This document shows positions 46,163 to 56,869 of a stretch of DNA of 64,000 bases, one piece after another; within the stretch, counting starts at the first letter, position 1; the number at the start of each line of letters is the position of its first letter. The notes beneath the pieces were generated by a model. The model was not told where the DNA came from, did no database searches, and saw nothing but the letters and a program-made list of their open reading frames with translations. Where the stretch lies: NCBI RefSeq assembly GCF_011046735.1, contig NZ_CP049258.1, forward strand, positions 620,001 through 684,000. The letters are read 5' to 3'. The position numbers and the translations under genes are program-made. Source of the DNA: Nordella sp. HKS 07 (lineage in GTDB: Bacteria > Pseudomonadota > Alphaproteobacteria > Rhizobiales > Aestuariivirgaceae).

Positions 46163-46319
46163 TATCGACCGGGCGGCTCCCGATCCAGCTCTGGCTTCAG
46201 CTATTGCGGGGCTGAACGGACGTAGATCAGACCTGGTGCGTGCAGAACGCGCTTGTTTGACGGCGCCGTGCTACAATGATTGGAATATTTTCGTGCACTC
46301 GTCCTTGCCTCCAAAGCGC

Positions 46320-46433
46320 GAGGATCAATGTTGCAACGGGGCCATCACGAACGGTAGGTGCCGAATGCACGGCGGTCGATCACCGGGCGCACCAAAGCCA
46401 GACCTCTTTCAGCGGCGCTTACGTGTGATCTGA
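46320..46433 (+). pseudogene. HGG-motif protein fragment
   Basis: Encodes GAITNGRCRMHGGRSPGAPK, the core of a small conserved family often found near phage or island genes. The rest of the family sequence is missing. Confidence 0.4.
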
Positions 46434-47105
46434 TCTGCGAGGACGGCTAGGATAACTACCACGCCGGTCGCCACAGGCGACGGAGTCATACCGACGTTGT
46501 AGCGGATTTAGATGTCCGATGCTGTTGCGCTGCACACACGCCCGATGCGCCACCTTGGAGGTGGAGAATGCATCTAAGTGGCCGTTCAAGCTTACGTACT
46601 TGCACCTAAAGTCTCTCTCCCGCCATTTCTTCGAACGCGCCGAGCTGCTCGACATCAAGATCGGGCGATGCAGCAACTCCTGCTGTGCTGCGATGGTGGT
46701 GAAATGGATAATAGATTGGTCCGTCGCTCAGCACCAATTTCCTTGCGCGCTGACGAAGAATGCGCAGCGGCTTCACTTAGAGTTGCATTCCGCGGCCATG
46801 GATAGTATTGAATGTGTGGGACTCGGCAATGACGCGTAGCACTGAGGTCAGGCATGACTTGGTGTCGCCATGTTAGGTGCCTTGAGCCCCAAAAATGCCA
46901 ATCCACTGGCCATTTCACGCTGCACTGTGGCGGGTTGAGCGGAAGACTTCGCCCGGCTTCCTCATATTCAGATCGAGTAGCTTTACATTCAGAGCCAAGA
47001 CGCAAGTTTTGGCGGGATGGCGCATGACATTTCTGACCTGCGTTCGAAGACCTGAGGCGCCTGGACGTGGCCGTGCCTTGCAAACGCAATGTTTCGGAGG
47101 ACAAC
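46434..47105. other. Region without a recognised gene
   Basis: Several frames of 75-190 codons exist on both strands, none with family similarity I can name or a convincing ribosome site. Confidence 0.4.
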
Positions 47106-47906
47106 ATGAGCCGCTCAGTCATCAAACGAATGAGGAGTGCCGGATTTGTCGTTGCCGCACTGTTGATGGCGGCCACGACCTCGATAATCTCTGCCCATGC
47201 CGATGAGGCTGATGCCAAGAGACTGTTCAAGGCGATGTCGGACTATCTGGCCGCCCAGAAGGCGATCTCCTTCGAATTTGACACAAGCCTGGAGGTCACC
47301 ACCAAAAAGGAACAGAAATTCGCGCTCGCCAGTTCGGGCGCCGTGACCCTCAACCGACCGGACAAGCTGCGCGCCACACGCACAGGCGGCTTTGCCGATG
47401 TCGAGTTGGTCTTTGACGGCAAGCTCCTGTCGCTCCTCGGCAAGAATCGCAACCTCTATGCCCAGGTTGAAATGCCAGGGACTGTCGATCAAATGGTCGA
47501 TAAGTTGCGTGACAAGTTCAACAGGCCGCTCCCGGCCGCCGATCTGTTGGTATCAAATCCCTATGATGAGTTGATGCCACTGGTCATGAATATGAAAGAT
47601 CTGGGAAGCGGTGTGATCCGCGGCGTCGAATGCGACTATCTGGCGTTCCGCACGAAGGACGCTGTCGATGTGCAGATCTGGATCGCCCAAGGCGACCGCC
47701 CCTATCCATGCCGCTATGTGGTTACCAACACCATGGTGAAGGGATGGCCGTCCTATACGATTGATGTGAGATCCTGGAAGACGGGCAGCGAAGTTGCGTC
47801 CGATGATTTTGCCTTCAAGGCGCCGGCGGGCGCCAAGCAGGTGAAAAAACTCGCCGACATTCCCGACATCGATGAACTGCCCGACAACTTCCGGCCGGCC
47901 AAATGA
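47106..47906 (+). CDS. Exported DUF2092 protein
   Basis: About 266 residues. A signal peptide (SAGFVVAALLMAATTSIISA) is followed by a DUF2092 domain (LFKAMSDYLAAQKAISFEFD, VTLNRPDKLRA, FDGKLLSLLGKN, YPCRYVVTN) with a LolA-like beta fold, so a periplasmic lipid or lipoprotein carrier role is possible. It matches the C-terminal two thirds of the OmpA fusion at 32337. GGAGG precedes ATG 47106. The small partner gene follows after 15 bases. Confidence 0.8.
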   Translation: MSRSVIKRMRSAGFVVAALLMAATTSIISAHADEADAKRLFKAMSDYLAAQKAISFEFDTSLEVTTKKEQKFALASSGAVTLNRPDKLRATRTGGFADVELVFDGKLLSLLGKNRNLYAQVEMPGTVDQMVDKLRDKFNRPLPAADLLVSNPYDELMPLVMNMKDLGSGVIRGVECDYLAFRTKDAVDVQIWIAQGDRPYPCRYVVTNTMVKGWPSYTIDVRSWKTGSEVASDDFAFKAPAGAKQVKKLADIPDIDELPDNFRPAK

Positions 47907-47921
47907 CAAGGAGGATGACCG

Positions 47922-48122
47922 ATGCCGCTCAGGATGATAGCCATTTCGATATTCGTTGCGCTTCTCACGGCCTTCTCTCTTGAGATCGCCGAAGGTCCGG
48001 TAAATCTCGGTTTTGTTTCCAGTGCCGAGGCCAAGGTTGGCCGCCCGCTGACGCCGGTAAGCGTCGCAGGCGTGGGGCGGCGGACCGCCAGGCGATGTGC
48101 CGCGGGTGTCTACAACTGTTAG
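47922..48122 (+). CDS. Small exported partner of the DUF2092 protein, second copy
   Basis: 66 residues: a hydrophobic leader, then KVGRPLTPVSVAGVGRRTAR, as in the 33584 gene, plus a C-terminal CAAGVYNC that the first copy lacks. AGGAGG precedes it. Confidence 0.75.
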   Translation: MPLRMIAISIFVALLTAFSLEIAEGPVNLGFVSSAEAKVGRPLTPVSVAGVGRRTARRCAAGVYNC

Positions 48123-48213
48123 CAGGAGCTTGAATACCGGCGGCGTGGCGGCGTCGCCGGAAGACCCAGAACCATCGTCATGTGTTCCGCCAAACGGTAG
48201 GAGGAGGAATATT

Positions 48214-48558
48214 ATGAAGTATACTCTGATCGTCGCCGGAGCGGCGGCATTGGCAGGCTTAGCCGTCGTGCCGCTGGCCTCAGCCGGCGAGCGTGTGGAA
48301 AACCCCGAGACAATCTTCGCAAAGGGCATGAAATGGAGTGAGAGGAACGGTGAGAACAAAGGGGTTCTGCAGCTGAATGCCAACGGCAGCGCGCGCATCA
48401 ACTGGAACGGTACGAGCTATCGGGGCCATTGGGAGAAGGTCGACGATTACCGCGTCAAGACGACGTGGGAGAGTGGTGGACCGCCGGGCAGTGTGTGGTC
48501 CATTCGTGAAACCGGCAATGCGGAGATTCCTTATGTTGCAAGCCGAGCGGAGCCGTAG
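48214..48558 (+). CDS. Small secreted hypothetical protein
   Basis: About 114 residues. Signal peptide (VAGAAALAGLAVVPLASAG) and a beta-rich domain (GVLQLNANGSARINWNGTSY, GHWEKVDDYRVKTTWES) reminiscent of small periplasmic lipocalin-like proteins, not assignable with confidence. A strong GAGGAGGA site precedes it and a terminator follows, so it may end the DUF2092 operon. Confidence 0.6.
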   Translation: MKYTLIVAGAAALAGLAVVPLASAGERVENPETIFAKGMKWSERNGENKGVLQLNANGSARINWNGTSYRGHWEKVDDYRVKTTWESGGPPGSVWSIRETGNAEIPYVASRAEP

Positions 48559-48571
48559 CACAGGGGCAAAG

Positions 48572-48602
48572 CACAAGGGCCCGTTGCCGGGCCCTTTTTT
48601 AG
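48572..48602 (+). terminator. Rho-independent terminator
   Basis: AGGGCCCG-TTGC-CGGGCCCT followed by TTTTTT. It lies just after the small secreted gene. Confidence 0.85.
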
Positions 48603-48620
48603 TTCAACGAAGGAGCATTT

Positions 48621-49211
48621 TTAGAGGTCGCCGAGACCGCCGAAATTCCAGATGATCGCGGCGCGCACCGTACTGGTGTTGATATCGGTGTCAAAGTGGG
48701 GGTTCAGATTGCCATCGTTGATGTCAAAGTCTGAATTGTTGAAATCGTCGTAGATATATTCAGCACGCAGTATGGACGACTCCGACAAGGCCCAGTCGAC
48801 ACCCACACCGATGTTCCAGCCCTATTGCGATTCGGTGCCATCATTAACATCAGAGTCATGGTCGAGTTCGAAGTACGACGCGCCGCCTGCAATGAACGGC
48901 ATGAAATCGCCAGCAGACCAGCCGAGCCGAGCCCGGGATATGTCCGTTCATGCCGGTGTCGACATTCAGATCGCCGCTATTAGGGCCGAGATCATTGATG
49001 AAATTGCTGCCATCGGCATCAACCCAGCCGAGGTCACCCTCGACTCCGAATACGATGCAGTCACTCTGGAAATTGGCGCCCAGAAGACATGGGCGATCTC
49101 GCCCTCTTGGTAATCGCCGATCGGCACGTTTGGTCCGATGACTTCCTCTCCCTGCGCCTCCAAACCGATGCTCTGGTCCACGGTGGAGGTTTGAGCATAA
49201 CCCACCTGCAT
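48621..49211 (-). pseudogene. Outer-membrane barrel protein (Omp25/31-like), multiply broken
   Basis: Pieces in several frames: a leader and TSTVDQSIGLEAQG from ATG 49211, CIVFGVEGDLGWVDADGSNF in another frame, and GVDWALSESSILRAEYIYDD to VRAAIIWNFGGLGDL at the end. Together they form a small outer-membrane barrel of the family also seen, broken, at 4776. At least two frameshifts and one stop are visible. Confidence 0.6.
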
Positions 49212-49393
49212 GGGTAATCCCTATCGAAGATCCAGCCACATTGTGGGAAAAACAGTCGCAAAAATGGCAAGCCCCGAATTCATAAAAAGTGCTACAAACC
49301 CCAAACAGGAACTTTCCCGACCAAACTCGAAGCTGAGGTTTAGTCCACACAAATCGCGGGCGAATCCTTCGCTTAGAGTAAGGAGGATGCGCG

Positions 49394-50020
49394 ATGTCTA
49401 CGAACGGTGCAGGGTTTGGTCGAGCCGTTTTCGGCTACCTTAAGGCAACGATCATTGGTGGACTGCTCTTTCTTCTGCCGATTATTCTTCTCGCGTTAGT
49501 TCTCGGCAAGGCAATGCAGGCAGCAGCCAAAATTGCAAAACCGGCTATTTCCCATCTCCCGCCCACATTCCTCGGGATTGGAATGGCCTCACTGCTGGCA
49601 GCATTGATTTTGATCGTCATCTCGCTAGGTGCCGGCCTCTTAGCTCGGACACGATACGGCAAGGCAACCCTGCAGTGGTTTGAAGATTCACTATTTGGTG
49701 GCTTGCCGCAATATCAGCTAGTCAAGAGTCTTGGCGAAGGCCTCGCTCATGTCGAAGGTGCTGAAAGCGTAAAGCCGGTCCTTGTGTCCATCGAGGACGG
49801 TTGGCAGATCGGTTACTTGCTGGAAGGTTTGGAAGCAGACTGGGTCGCCGTGTTTTTGCCGCAGGCACCAACGCCAATGTCCGGCAATGTGATGTATCTT
49901 CCTGCCAATCGGACGCTGCCGCTCAACATATCCATGGCACAAGCGATGTCGCTCGTGAAGCGGATTGGGGTAGGTTCCGGGCAGGCTCTGAAGGGAATGA
50001 ACTTGTCTCGGGACAGCTAA
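49394..50020 (+). CDS. DUF502 family membrane protein
   Basis: 208 residues with two N-terminal helices (GGLLFLLPIILLALVLGKAM and SLLAALILIVISLGAGLLAR) and the C-terminal soluble domain with VFLPQAPTPMSGNVMYLPA and ISMAQAMSLVKRIGVGSG, the marks of DUF502. The family has no known biochemical role. The gene is intact and preceded by AAGGAGGA. Confidence 0.85.
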   Translation: MSTNGAGFGRAVFGYLKATIIGGLLFLLPIILLALVLGKAMQAAAKIAKPAISHLPPTFLGIGMASLLAALILIVISLGAGLLARTRYGKATLQWFEDSLFGGLPQYQLVKSLGEGLAHVEGAESVKPVLVSIEDGWQIGYLLEGLEADWVAVFLPQAPTPMSGNVMYLPANRTLPLNISMAQAMSLVKRIGVGSGQALKGMNLSRDS

Positions 50021-50109
50021 CGCGGAATCTTCAGGAACGGGGAGCGCCAGTCCGTTAGGTGAGACCTCGCCGCAGGCGCTGTTGAACCTCAAGGCGGATA
50101 GCAGGTTGA

Positions 50110-51220
<1,111 letters not shown>

Positions 51221-51633
51221 GGTTATTCGGAGAGTCATCGACTATGAACGACAAACACGCGCGGCCTTTTTGCCCCGCTCATGCTCGGTGTTCGTGGCCT
51301 CTCCCTTCCTCAACCCGCCAATTCGCATCCGCCTTGTCATAACTGTAACGGACTTCTCTACTGACAATCGAGGTGAACACTTCGATTGGTTCAGAGATGA
51401 AAGGGCCACTATTCTGAAATTACCGGTTCGCCAAGGGATCAGCTTCAAAAACGGAGGGTCGTCCCTTGAAAGCGGTTTGATCGATCACCATATGTAGTAA
51501 TTGACTGAGTGTGGCACAATAACCGTGCCTCCATTGGAGGATGGCCGCGAGATTCAGTCAAACTACTCTCCCATCCTCATTCACGGCCCGACGCAAGTTG
51601 GGTTCCCACTCATTTCCATTAAGGAATATTGAA
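51221..51633. other. Intergenic stretch without a supported gene
   Basis: A 75-codon frame at 51270-51497 has no recognisable domain. Nothing else seen. Confidence 0.4.
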
Positions 51634-51936
51634 ATGAATTTAAGCCCTGAATCCATGGAAGCTGTACAGAGTGAGTTGAAGCATTTCGCTACGGATCTGA
51701 ATCTATCAGAAGACCAAAAAACCCGATTGAAGTCTGCGCTGGAGAGTGCTCGCGAGAAACTTGATGAAATTCGCAAGAACAATCCGGATATCACCAAAGC
51801 CGACGTGATTGCGAAGCTGAAGGGGGCTCGTGCTCCTCTGCGCGAGCGCGTGGTAGAGTTCCTTACACCAGAGCAGCTCACGAAGTGGGATGCCGAAATT
51901 GCCAAGGCCAAGGCATTCCTTGGTTATGCCGTATAG
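51634..51936 (+). CDS. Small helical hypothetical protein
   Basis: 100 residues from ATG 51634: DLNLSEDQKTRLKSALESAR, RKNNPDITKADVIAKLKG, FLTPEQLTKWDAEIAKAKAF. The pattern LTxxQxxxLxxxL...LTPEQxxKW is that of small helical Spy/CpxP-like proteins, but there is no signal peptide from this start. The open frame extends to 51541 without a better start. Confidence 0.6.
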   Translation: MNLSPESMEAVQSELKHFATDLNLSEDQKTRLKSALESAREKLDEIRKNNPDITKADVIAKLKGARAPLRERVVEFLTPEQLTKWDAEIAKAKAFLGYAV

Positions 51937-52082
51937 GTAGACTCTGAAGATTGGCGGCCTGACCAGAACAGACTGGTCAGGTCCGCCCGTCGCATCCGTT
52001 AGTCAACGGGCCCGCGTGCCGTTCAAAACGTGCTCCTTGTGACGCTCGCCGCGGTCCAAGCACCCTCCTCCTAGTCGTTAAC

Positions 52083-52571
52083 TTGCTGTTGACAACATAT
52101 CCTGCACTATGTGCGGGTGGGAGCGCCGATTCGGTTGCTGCTTTTGGGGAGATCCGTTTGGGCAAGCGGAGAAAGACCGGGAAACCACAACCAAGCATCT
52201 TCAGTGGATTTTCCGAATATCACGAGGCAAAACGGCTCGCCTCTGAGATTGGAAAGCGCGACAACCTGCATGAGGATGTCATCTTTTCAGATGCCATGCA
52301 TGTGGCTGTCACGCTTGCCCTGGAGGACGAGGGAATATCCTACACGATGCCGAACGTTGCTTGGATGTTCCGCCGCGTTCTGCCAAGGGAGGTGCGTGAC
52401 ATCCTGCTGCTTCGCCGGCACTATCCCGACGACTACAGGAGTCTACCGATGGCTGGTGCGACGGAGAGTCTGAGTTCATCAGAGATGGACGCCGCGGCCG
52501 AGCTGGCTAAGAAGCTTGCCCCCGAACAGCTGGATGCATTCTTTTTCTGCGACCGCACGGGCACCGCTTAG
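52083..52571 (+). CDS. Hypothetical protein
   Basis: Up to 162 residues; a TTG at 52158 with GGGGAG upstream may be the true start (about 137 residues). Contains EYHEAKRLASEIGKRDNLHE, MPNVAWMFRRVLPREVRDIL and a Ser-rich acidic C-terminus. Not recognised. Confidence 0.5.
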   Translation: MLLTTYPALCAGGSADSVAAFGEIRLGKRRKTGKPQPSIFSGFSEYHEAKRLASEIGKRDNLHEDVIFSDAMHVAVTLALEDEGISYTMPNVAWMFRRVLPREVRDILLLRRHYPDDYRSLPMAGATESLSSSEMDAAAELAKKLAPEQLDAFFFCDRTGTA

Positions 52572-52675
52572 CGCGGCTACCCTCAGCGATCCCTCACATT
52601 CGGGGCGGTTGGAGTCCCAACGAAATGGTTGAACGCCGAGGGCCCGACCTCGACGCGGGCGAGACAAACCTCTCC

Positions 52676-52994
52676 TTATTTGACGAAGGCCCAGGCCAGG
52701 CCCGCTGATACAAGCTTTGCGCCAATGTCGGGCTCGTCCGTCGAGCAGCGGGCAATTAATCTTCCATAGGTATCGCGCTCGTGGCCAACGCAGCTAACCG
52801 TCTTGCCCTCGACCCTGGCAGCCAAGGCGGCAATGGCAGCCTTGGAGCAATCCCTTCGGCAGCTGGCATCTTTGCGCTGGCTCGGGCGCATCTATTCCGT
52901 GCTGACGGATTTCTTCCGATCCAACCCATATCGTATCGCCATCGACTATGACCGCGCGGGCGGAAGCCAGTGCGGCTTGAGGATTATCAGCCAA
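52676..52994 (-). pseudogene. Thermonuclease-family (SNase-like) protein, frameshifted
   Basis: From ATG 52994 the frame encodes VIVDGDTIWVGSEEIRQHGI, the start of an SNase domain, then shifts near 52880 to SKAAIAALAARVEGKTVSCV, HERDTYGRLIARCS and LVSAGLAWAFVK. Conserved Asp and Arg residues of the nuclease are spread over the two frames. Confidence 0.65.
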
Positions 52995-53384
52995 TTACCC
53001 ACCAACCGCGAAGACGACGAAGCCAGTCAGTATCCACATCGCGGCAGCTTGTTGCGCCCTCGACTGCCGGGAGAGGGGACGGTGAGTGCCTATCCGACGG
53101 GCACTCAACCTCAATCGCCGGACGCCGAAACTAGGACGGACCCTAGGACGAAAAAAGAAGTGCTTAAGAAATTACAAATAAAAACAATAATTTAGGTCGT
53201 AAAACTGGCGGAGAGGATTTCGAACCACCTCAAACGCGCACCAGGAAGTCGGCAAGGGCGTTTCACTACCAGCGCTCACCTTCGACCTTGCGCAGCAGAG
53301 CTTTCCGTGTGCCCGCGTGTGCTGACGTTTATTCGTCCGGTATTCGACGATAAGGCTGATTTGATCTTAACTATTTGAAAAGAT
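52995..53384. other. Right end of the element, possible tRNA-Ser remnant
   Basis: No gene seen. TGGCGGAGAGGATTTCGAACC near 53208-53228 resembles the 3' end of a tRNA-Ser read on the minus strand, with a truncated T-arm. TTATTCGNC...TATTCGACGA motifs recur at both element ends (22211-22270 and 53329-53350) and may be integrase arm sites. Confidence 0.35.
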
Positions 53385-53460
53385 TGGCGCCCCCTAGGGG
53401 ACTCGAACCCCTGTTTCAGCCGTGAGAGGGCCGCGTCCTGGGCCGCTAGACGAAGGGGGC
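53385..53460 (-). tRNA. tRNA-Glu(CTC), intact, host of the element
   Basis: Acceptor GCCCCCT/AGGGGGC with discriminator G and encoded CCA, anticodon stem-loop CGGCC-CTCTCAC-GGCTG (anticodon CTC) and T-arm AGGGG-TTCGAGT-CCCCT. Its 3' half (53385-53430) is duplicated at 22071-22116. The 3' part was therefore supplied by the element on integration. Confidence 0.95.
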
Positions 53461-53527
53461 GCACTGTTCGAGGGGCCCGATATAAGGGGACAGACGGGAA
53501 AGCGCAAGCCTCCTTGCGTGCCCGCCC

Positions 53528-53875
53528 TCACTGACCCTCCGGCTTCAACCTGACCCGGCTGACGATCACACCCTTCTTCGTGTCGACGACCACCACTTCT
53601 TGGGCGCCGCCGGCGCTCACCTGCACAGCCATGGTGTTTCCGTCGAGCGTGACAGCTCCGATCGTGGCACCCGCCGGCACGCCGATCTCGACCAGGCTCG
53701 CTTTCGGTGGCGCTTCCGGCGCCTTGGCGCGCGTCGCCTTCCAGGCGATGCCGCCCAGCAGCACCACGAGCATGATGACGAGCAGCCCGCCCATGATATA
53801 GACGGTCCATTCGAGGAATCGTAAGCCCGGCTGCGGCGGGGTATCCCCCATATCCGGTTGCTGGTTGTCCGTCAT
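53528..53875 (-). CDS. DUF6476 single-helix membrane protein
   Basis: 115 residues: a Pro-rich N-terminus, one transmembrane helix (WTVYIMGGLLVIMLVVLLGG) and a beta-rich C-terminal domain (LVEIGVPAGATIGAVTLDGN). It is characteristic of alphaproteobacteria and of unknown role. It is divergent from, and overlaps by two bases, the RluA gene. Confidence 0.75.
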   Translation of the reverse strand: MTDNQQPDMGDTPPQPGLRFLEWTVYIMGGLLVIMLVVLLGGIAWKATRAKAPEAPPKASLVEIGVPAGATIGAVTLDGNTMAVQVSAGGAQEVVVVDTKKGVIVSRVRLKPEGQ

Positions 53876-54875
53876 GATGTCTCCATCGCTAGAATTTCTG
53901 GAAGCGGCCGTCCCGCCCGAGGCCGCGGGCGAGCGGCTCGACCGCTTTCTGCCGCACCGGTTCCCCGAAGTGAGCCGGTCGCGATTTCAGACCCTTATTG
54001 CCAATGGGTGCGTTGATGTCGAGGGGGCGCCCGCGACCGAGGCGCGCCGCAAGATGAAAGCGGGTGACAGGGTGACGGTGCGTCTGCCACCGCCCGTCGC
54101 GGCCGAGCCCGAGCCTGAAGCCATCGCGCTCGATGTCGTCTACGAGGACGAGGCCCTCATCGTCATCGACAAGCCGGCGGGCCTCGTCGTCCATCCCGCC
54201 GCCGGCCATCACTCGGGCACCCTCGTCAACGCCCTCCTCGCCCATTGCGGCGACAGCCTCTCCGGCATCGGCGGGGTGAAACGGCCGGGCATCGTGCATC
54301 GCCTTGACAAGGACACATCGGGCCTGCTCGTCGTCGCCAAGACCGACCAGGCCCATAAGGGCCTCTCTGAGCAATTCGCCGCCCATGGCCGCGACGGCAG
54401 GCTTGAGCGCGCCTATCTCGCCGTCTGCTGGGGCGCATTCGAGCGCCAGCGCGGCACCGTCGACGCGCCGATCGGGCGCCACGCGACGGCGCGCGAGAAG
54501 ATGAGCGTCACCCGCCATACCCATGCCCGCGCCGCCATCACCCATTATGAGGTCGAGCAGAGCTTCGGCTCACCCCCGGTGGCGAGCCTCCTCACCTGCC
54601 GGCTCGAAACTGGCCGCACCCATCAGATCCGCGTGCACATGGCCCATATCGGTCACCCGCTCTTGGGCGATGAGACCTATGGCAGGGGCTTCAAGACCGC
54701 CATCCACAAGCTCCCCGAGACTGCGCAAACAGCGCTCAAGGCGCTGGGCCGCCAGGCGCTCCATGCCGCGGTCCTGGGCTTCGAGCATCCGGTCACGGGC
54801 GAGCCTATGTCTTTCGCGAGCGATCCGCCGCCTGATCTTAGCGCCCTCATCGATACCCTGGCCTCATCCTCATAG
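53874..54875 (+). CDS. RluA/RluD-family pseudouridine synthase
   Basis: About 333 residues. An N-terminal S4 RNA-binding domain (RLDRFLPHRFPEVSRSRFQT) precedes the catalytic domain with IVHRLDKDTSGLLVVAKT, which carries the catalytic Asp, and RLETGRTHQIRVHMAHIGHP. It converts specific uridines, most likely in 23S rRNA, to pseudouridine. Two adjacent ATGs (53874, 53877) are usable. The closeness to rpoH is common in alphaproteobacteria. Confidence 0.9.
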   Translation: MMSPSLEFLEAAVPPEAAGERLDRFLPHRFPEVSRSRFQTLIANGCVDVEGAPATEARRKMKAGDRVTVRLPPPVAAEPEPEAIALDVVYEDEALIVIDKPAGLVVHPAAGHHSGTLVNALLAHCGDSLSGIGGVKRPGIVHRLDKDTSGLLVVAKTDQAHKGLSEQFAAHGRDGRLERAYLAVCWGAFERQRGTVDAPIGRHATAREKMSVTRHTHARAAITHYEVEQSFGSPPVASLLTCRLETGRTHQIRVHMAHIGHPLLGDETYGRGFKTAIHKLPETAQTALKALGRQALHAAVLGFEHPVTGEPMSFASDPPPDLSALIDTLASSS

Positions 54876-55628
54876 TCCCTTCGCCGCAGCGAGGATCGCC
54901 TCGGGGCCCAGCGCCTCATAGCCGATGAAGGGCCGGTCATGCATGATCATGAGCAGCAGCGCCGTCGCCACCATGACCGTGACGAGCGCCAGCGCTATGG
55001 CGCGCGCTCTGTCGTCGTCGATATGCACGAAGGTGACGGCCACCCCCAGGATCAGCGCCAGGATCAGCATCACGACCCACTGGTCCTGATTGACGCTGTT
55101 GCGCGCGATGTCGAGGCGACGCTCGCGCGCCTCGCCTACCGCGTTGAGCGCCTGGATGATCTGGTCGGAGAGCATCTGCTCGCTCCCCGCCAGAGATACG
55201 GCGGCGCCATAAAGGGCGTTGAGAACCTCTTCCGCGGCGCGGCTGCCGCCGGTCTCCGTCATATGAGGCCATTCGGCCGCCGATTGCTCGGCATATTCAT
55301 GGACCAGAACGACGAGCTCCGAGCGCCTGGGCTCGGGGAACAGATGCGCCAGCGTGCGCAGCTGACGCACCTGGCGGGCCTCGACGGCAACCGCCTCATA
55401 GGCCTTGTCCTCCGCCGTCCACACGCTCGACGACAGGAAGGTGGTGGCGAGCACGAACAGCGTGCCGCAGATGCCCTGGATCACCGGTGACATGCCCTTG
55501 CCCCAGCGCATCAGGGGCGCGAGATACGGCAGCTTGGGCAGCCACCACAGAAGCGCGCTGACGAGCCCGGTCATGAGCGTCAGGACCGGCAACAGGAGAG
55601 GGAAAGACAGGAAATAGAGCCAGGTCAT
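54870..55628 (-). CDS. DUF4239 membrane protein (bestrophin-like)
   Basis: 252 residues: two N-terminal helices, a central soluble helical part (VAVEARQVRQLRTLAHLFPE) and two C-terminal helices (VVMLILALILGVAVTFVHID and AIALALVTVMVATALLLMIM). This is the DUF4239 layout, related to bestrophin-like anion channels. Its end overlaps the end of the convergent RluA gene by six bases. Confidence 0.75.
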   Translation of the reverse strand: MTWLYFLSFPLLLPVLTLMTGLVSALLWWLPKLPYLAPLMRWGKGMSPVIQGICGTLFVLATTFLSSSVWTAEDKAYEAVAVEARQVRQLRTLAHLFPEPRRSELVVLVHEYAEQSAAEWPHMTETGGSRAAEEVLNALYGAAVSLAGSEQMLSDQIIQALNAVGEARERRLDIARNSVNQDQWVVMLILALILGVAVTFVHIDDDRARAIALALVTVMVATALLLMIMHDRPFIGYEALGPEAILAAAKGL

Positions 55629-55898
55629 CGACCGCTTCCCCGCAAAAGCGCTCCTTATTCATATATCCCAGCGACAGTTTGTCCATGGCCGCGTCCGCCA
55701 GCTCCACAGAACCGGAATAGTTCTGATATTTCAGTCAGTTGCGCGCTTGTTCCAGCCTTGCGCCGGGTGCAATCCAATATTGCAACTTGTTTAGTTTCTT
55801 TTTTTCGGGGAACGGTCTTAAATTTCGCACATTGAACCCTATATCCTCATCACCGGAGAAGGCCCTGCCTTCGCCCGGCCCGTGAAAGGGGGGAAAAC

Positions 55899-56813
55899 AT
55901 GGCCAACAGACCTATTTCAGCACTGCCGAGCGTATCGAGCGAAGGCGGCCTTTCCCGCTATCTGCAGGAAATCCGCCAGTTCCCGATGCTGCAGCCGGAC
56001 GAAGAGTTCATGCTCGCCAAGCGCTGGAAAGAGCATGGCGACCGCGAGGCTGCGCATAAGCTCGTCACCTCCCATTTGCGCCTCGTGGCCAAGATCGCCA
56101 TGGGTTATCGCGGCTATGGCCTGCCCATTTCCGAAGTCGTGTCGGAAGGCAATGTCGGCCTCATGCAGGCGGTCAAGCGCTTCGAGCCCGACAAGGGCTT
56201 CAGGCTCGCGACCTACGCCATGTGGTGGATCAAGGCCTCGATCCAGGAATTCATCCTGCGCTCGTGGAGTCTCGTGAAGATGGGCACCACGGCCAGCCAG
56301 AAGAAGCTGTTCTTCAACCTGCGCAAGGTGAAGGGCCAGATCCAGGCTCTGGACGAGGGCGATCTGCGCCCCGATCAGGTCAAGGAGATCGCCCGCCGCC
56401 TGGGCGTGCCTGAGGAAGATGTTGTGTCGATGAACCGCCGCCTGTCGGGCGACGCCTCGCTCAACGCGCCGGTGCGCGCCGAGTCCGAGGGCGAATGGCA
56501 GGACTGGCTGGTCGACGACACCGACACGCAGGAAGACGTCCTCGTCGAAAGCGAGGAGAAGAGACTGCGTCTCGACCTCCTGAGCGAGGCGCTCGAAAAG
56601 CTCACCGACCGCGAGCGCCGCGTCTTCGAGGCGCGCCGCATGGCGGAGGAGCCCGCCACGCTCGAGGACCTGAGCCAGGAATTTGGCGTATCGCGCGAGC
56701 GCATCCGCCAGATCGAGGTCCGCGCCTTCGAGAAGGTGCAGAAGGCGGTGAAGAACGCTGCCCAGAAGGCCCTGGCGCCGAAGGCCGCTTTGCCCGCCGA
56801 AGCCCGGGTATAA
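55899..56813 (+). CDS. rpoH: RNA polymerase heat-shock sigma factor RpoH
   Basis: 304 residues. Region 2 (EEFMLAKRWKEHGDREAAHK, TYAMWWIKASIQEFILRSWS), the RpoH box (QKKLFFNLRK) and region 4 HTH (LEDLSQEFGVSRERIRQIEV) are all present. It directs transcription of chaperone and protease genes on heat or envelope stress. GTGAAAGGGGGGAAAAC gives a strong ribosome site before ATG 55899. CTTG near 55755 followed by a CCAATAT box could be a heat-shock-type promoter, not confirmed. A terminator follows. Confidence 0.95.
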   Translation: MANRPISALPSVSSEGGLSRYLQEIRQFPMLQPDEEFMLAKRWKEHGDREAAHKLVTSHLRLVAKIAMGYRGYGLPISEVVSEGNVGLMQAVKRFEPDKGFRLATYAMWWIKASIQEFILRSWSLVKMGTTASQKKLFFNLRKVKGQIQALDEGDLRPDQVKEIARRLGVPEEDVVSMNRRLSGDASLNAPVRAESEGEWQDWLVDDTDTQEDVLVESEEKRLRLDLLSEALEKLTDRERRVFEARRMAEEPATLEDLSQEFGVSRERIRQIEVRAFEKVQKAVKNAAQKALAPKAALPAEARV

Positions 56814-56825
56814 CTGTAACCAATC

Positions 56826-56862
56826 CGAAGCGCCGTTCCGCACCCGCGGAGCGGCGCTTTTT
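56826..56862 (+). terminator. Rho-independent terminator of rpoH
   Basis: AAGCGCCG-TTCCGC-ACCC-GCGGAGCGGCGCTT followed by TTTCTTT. Confidence 0.8.
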
Positions 56863-56869
56863 CTTTGCT

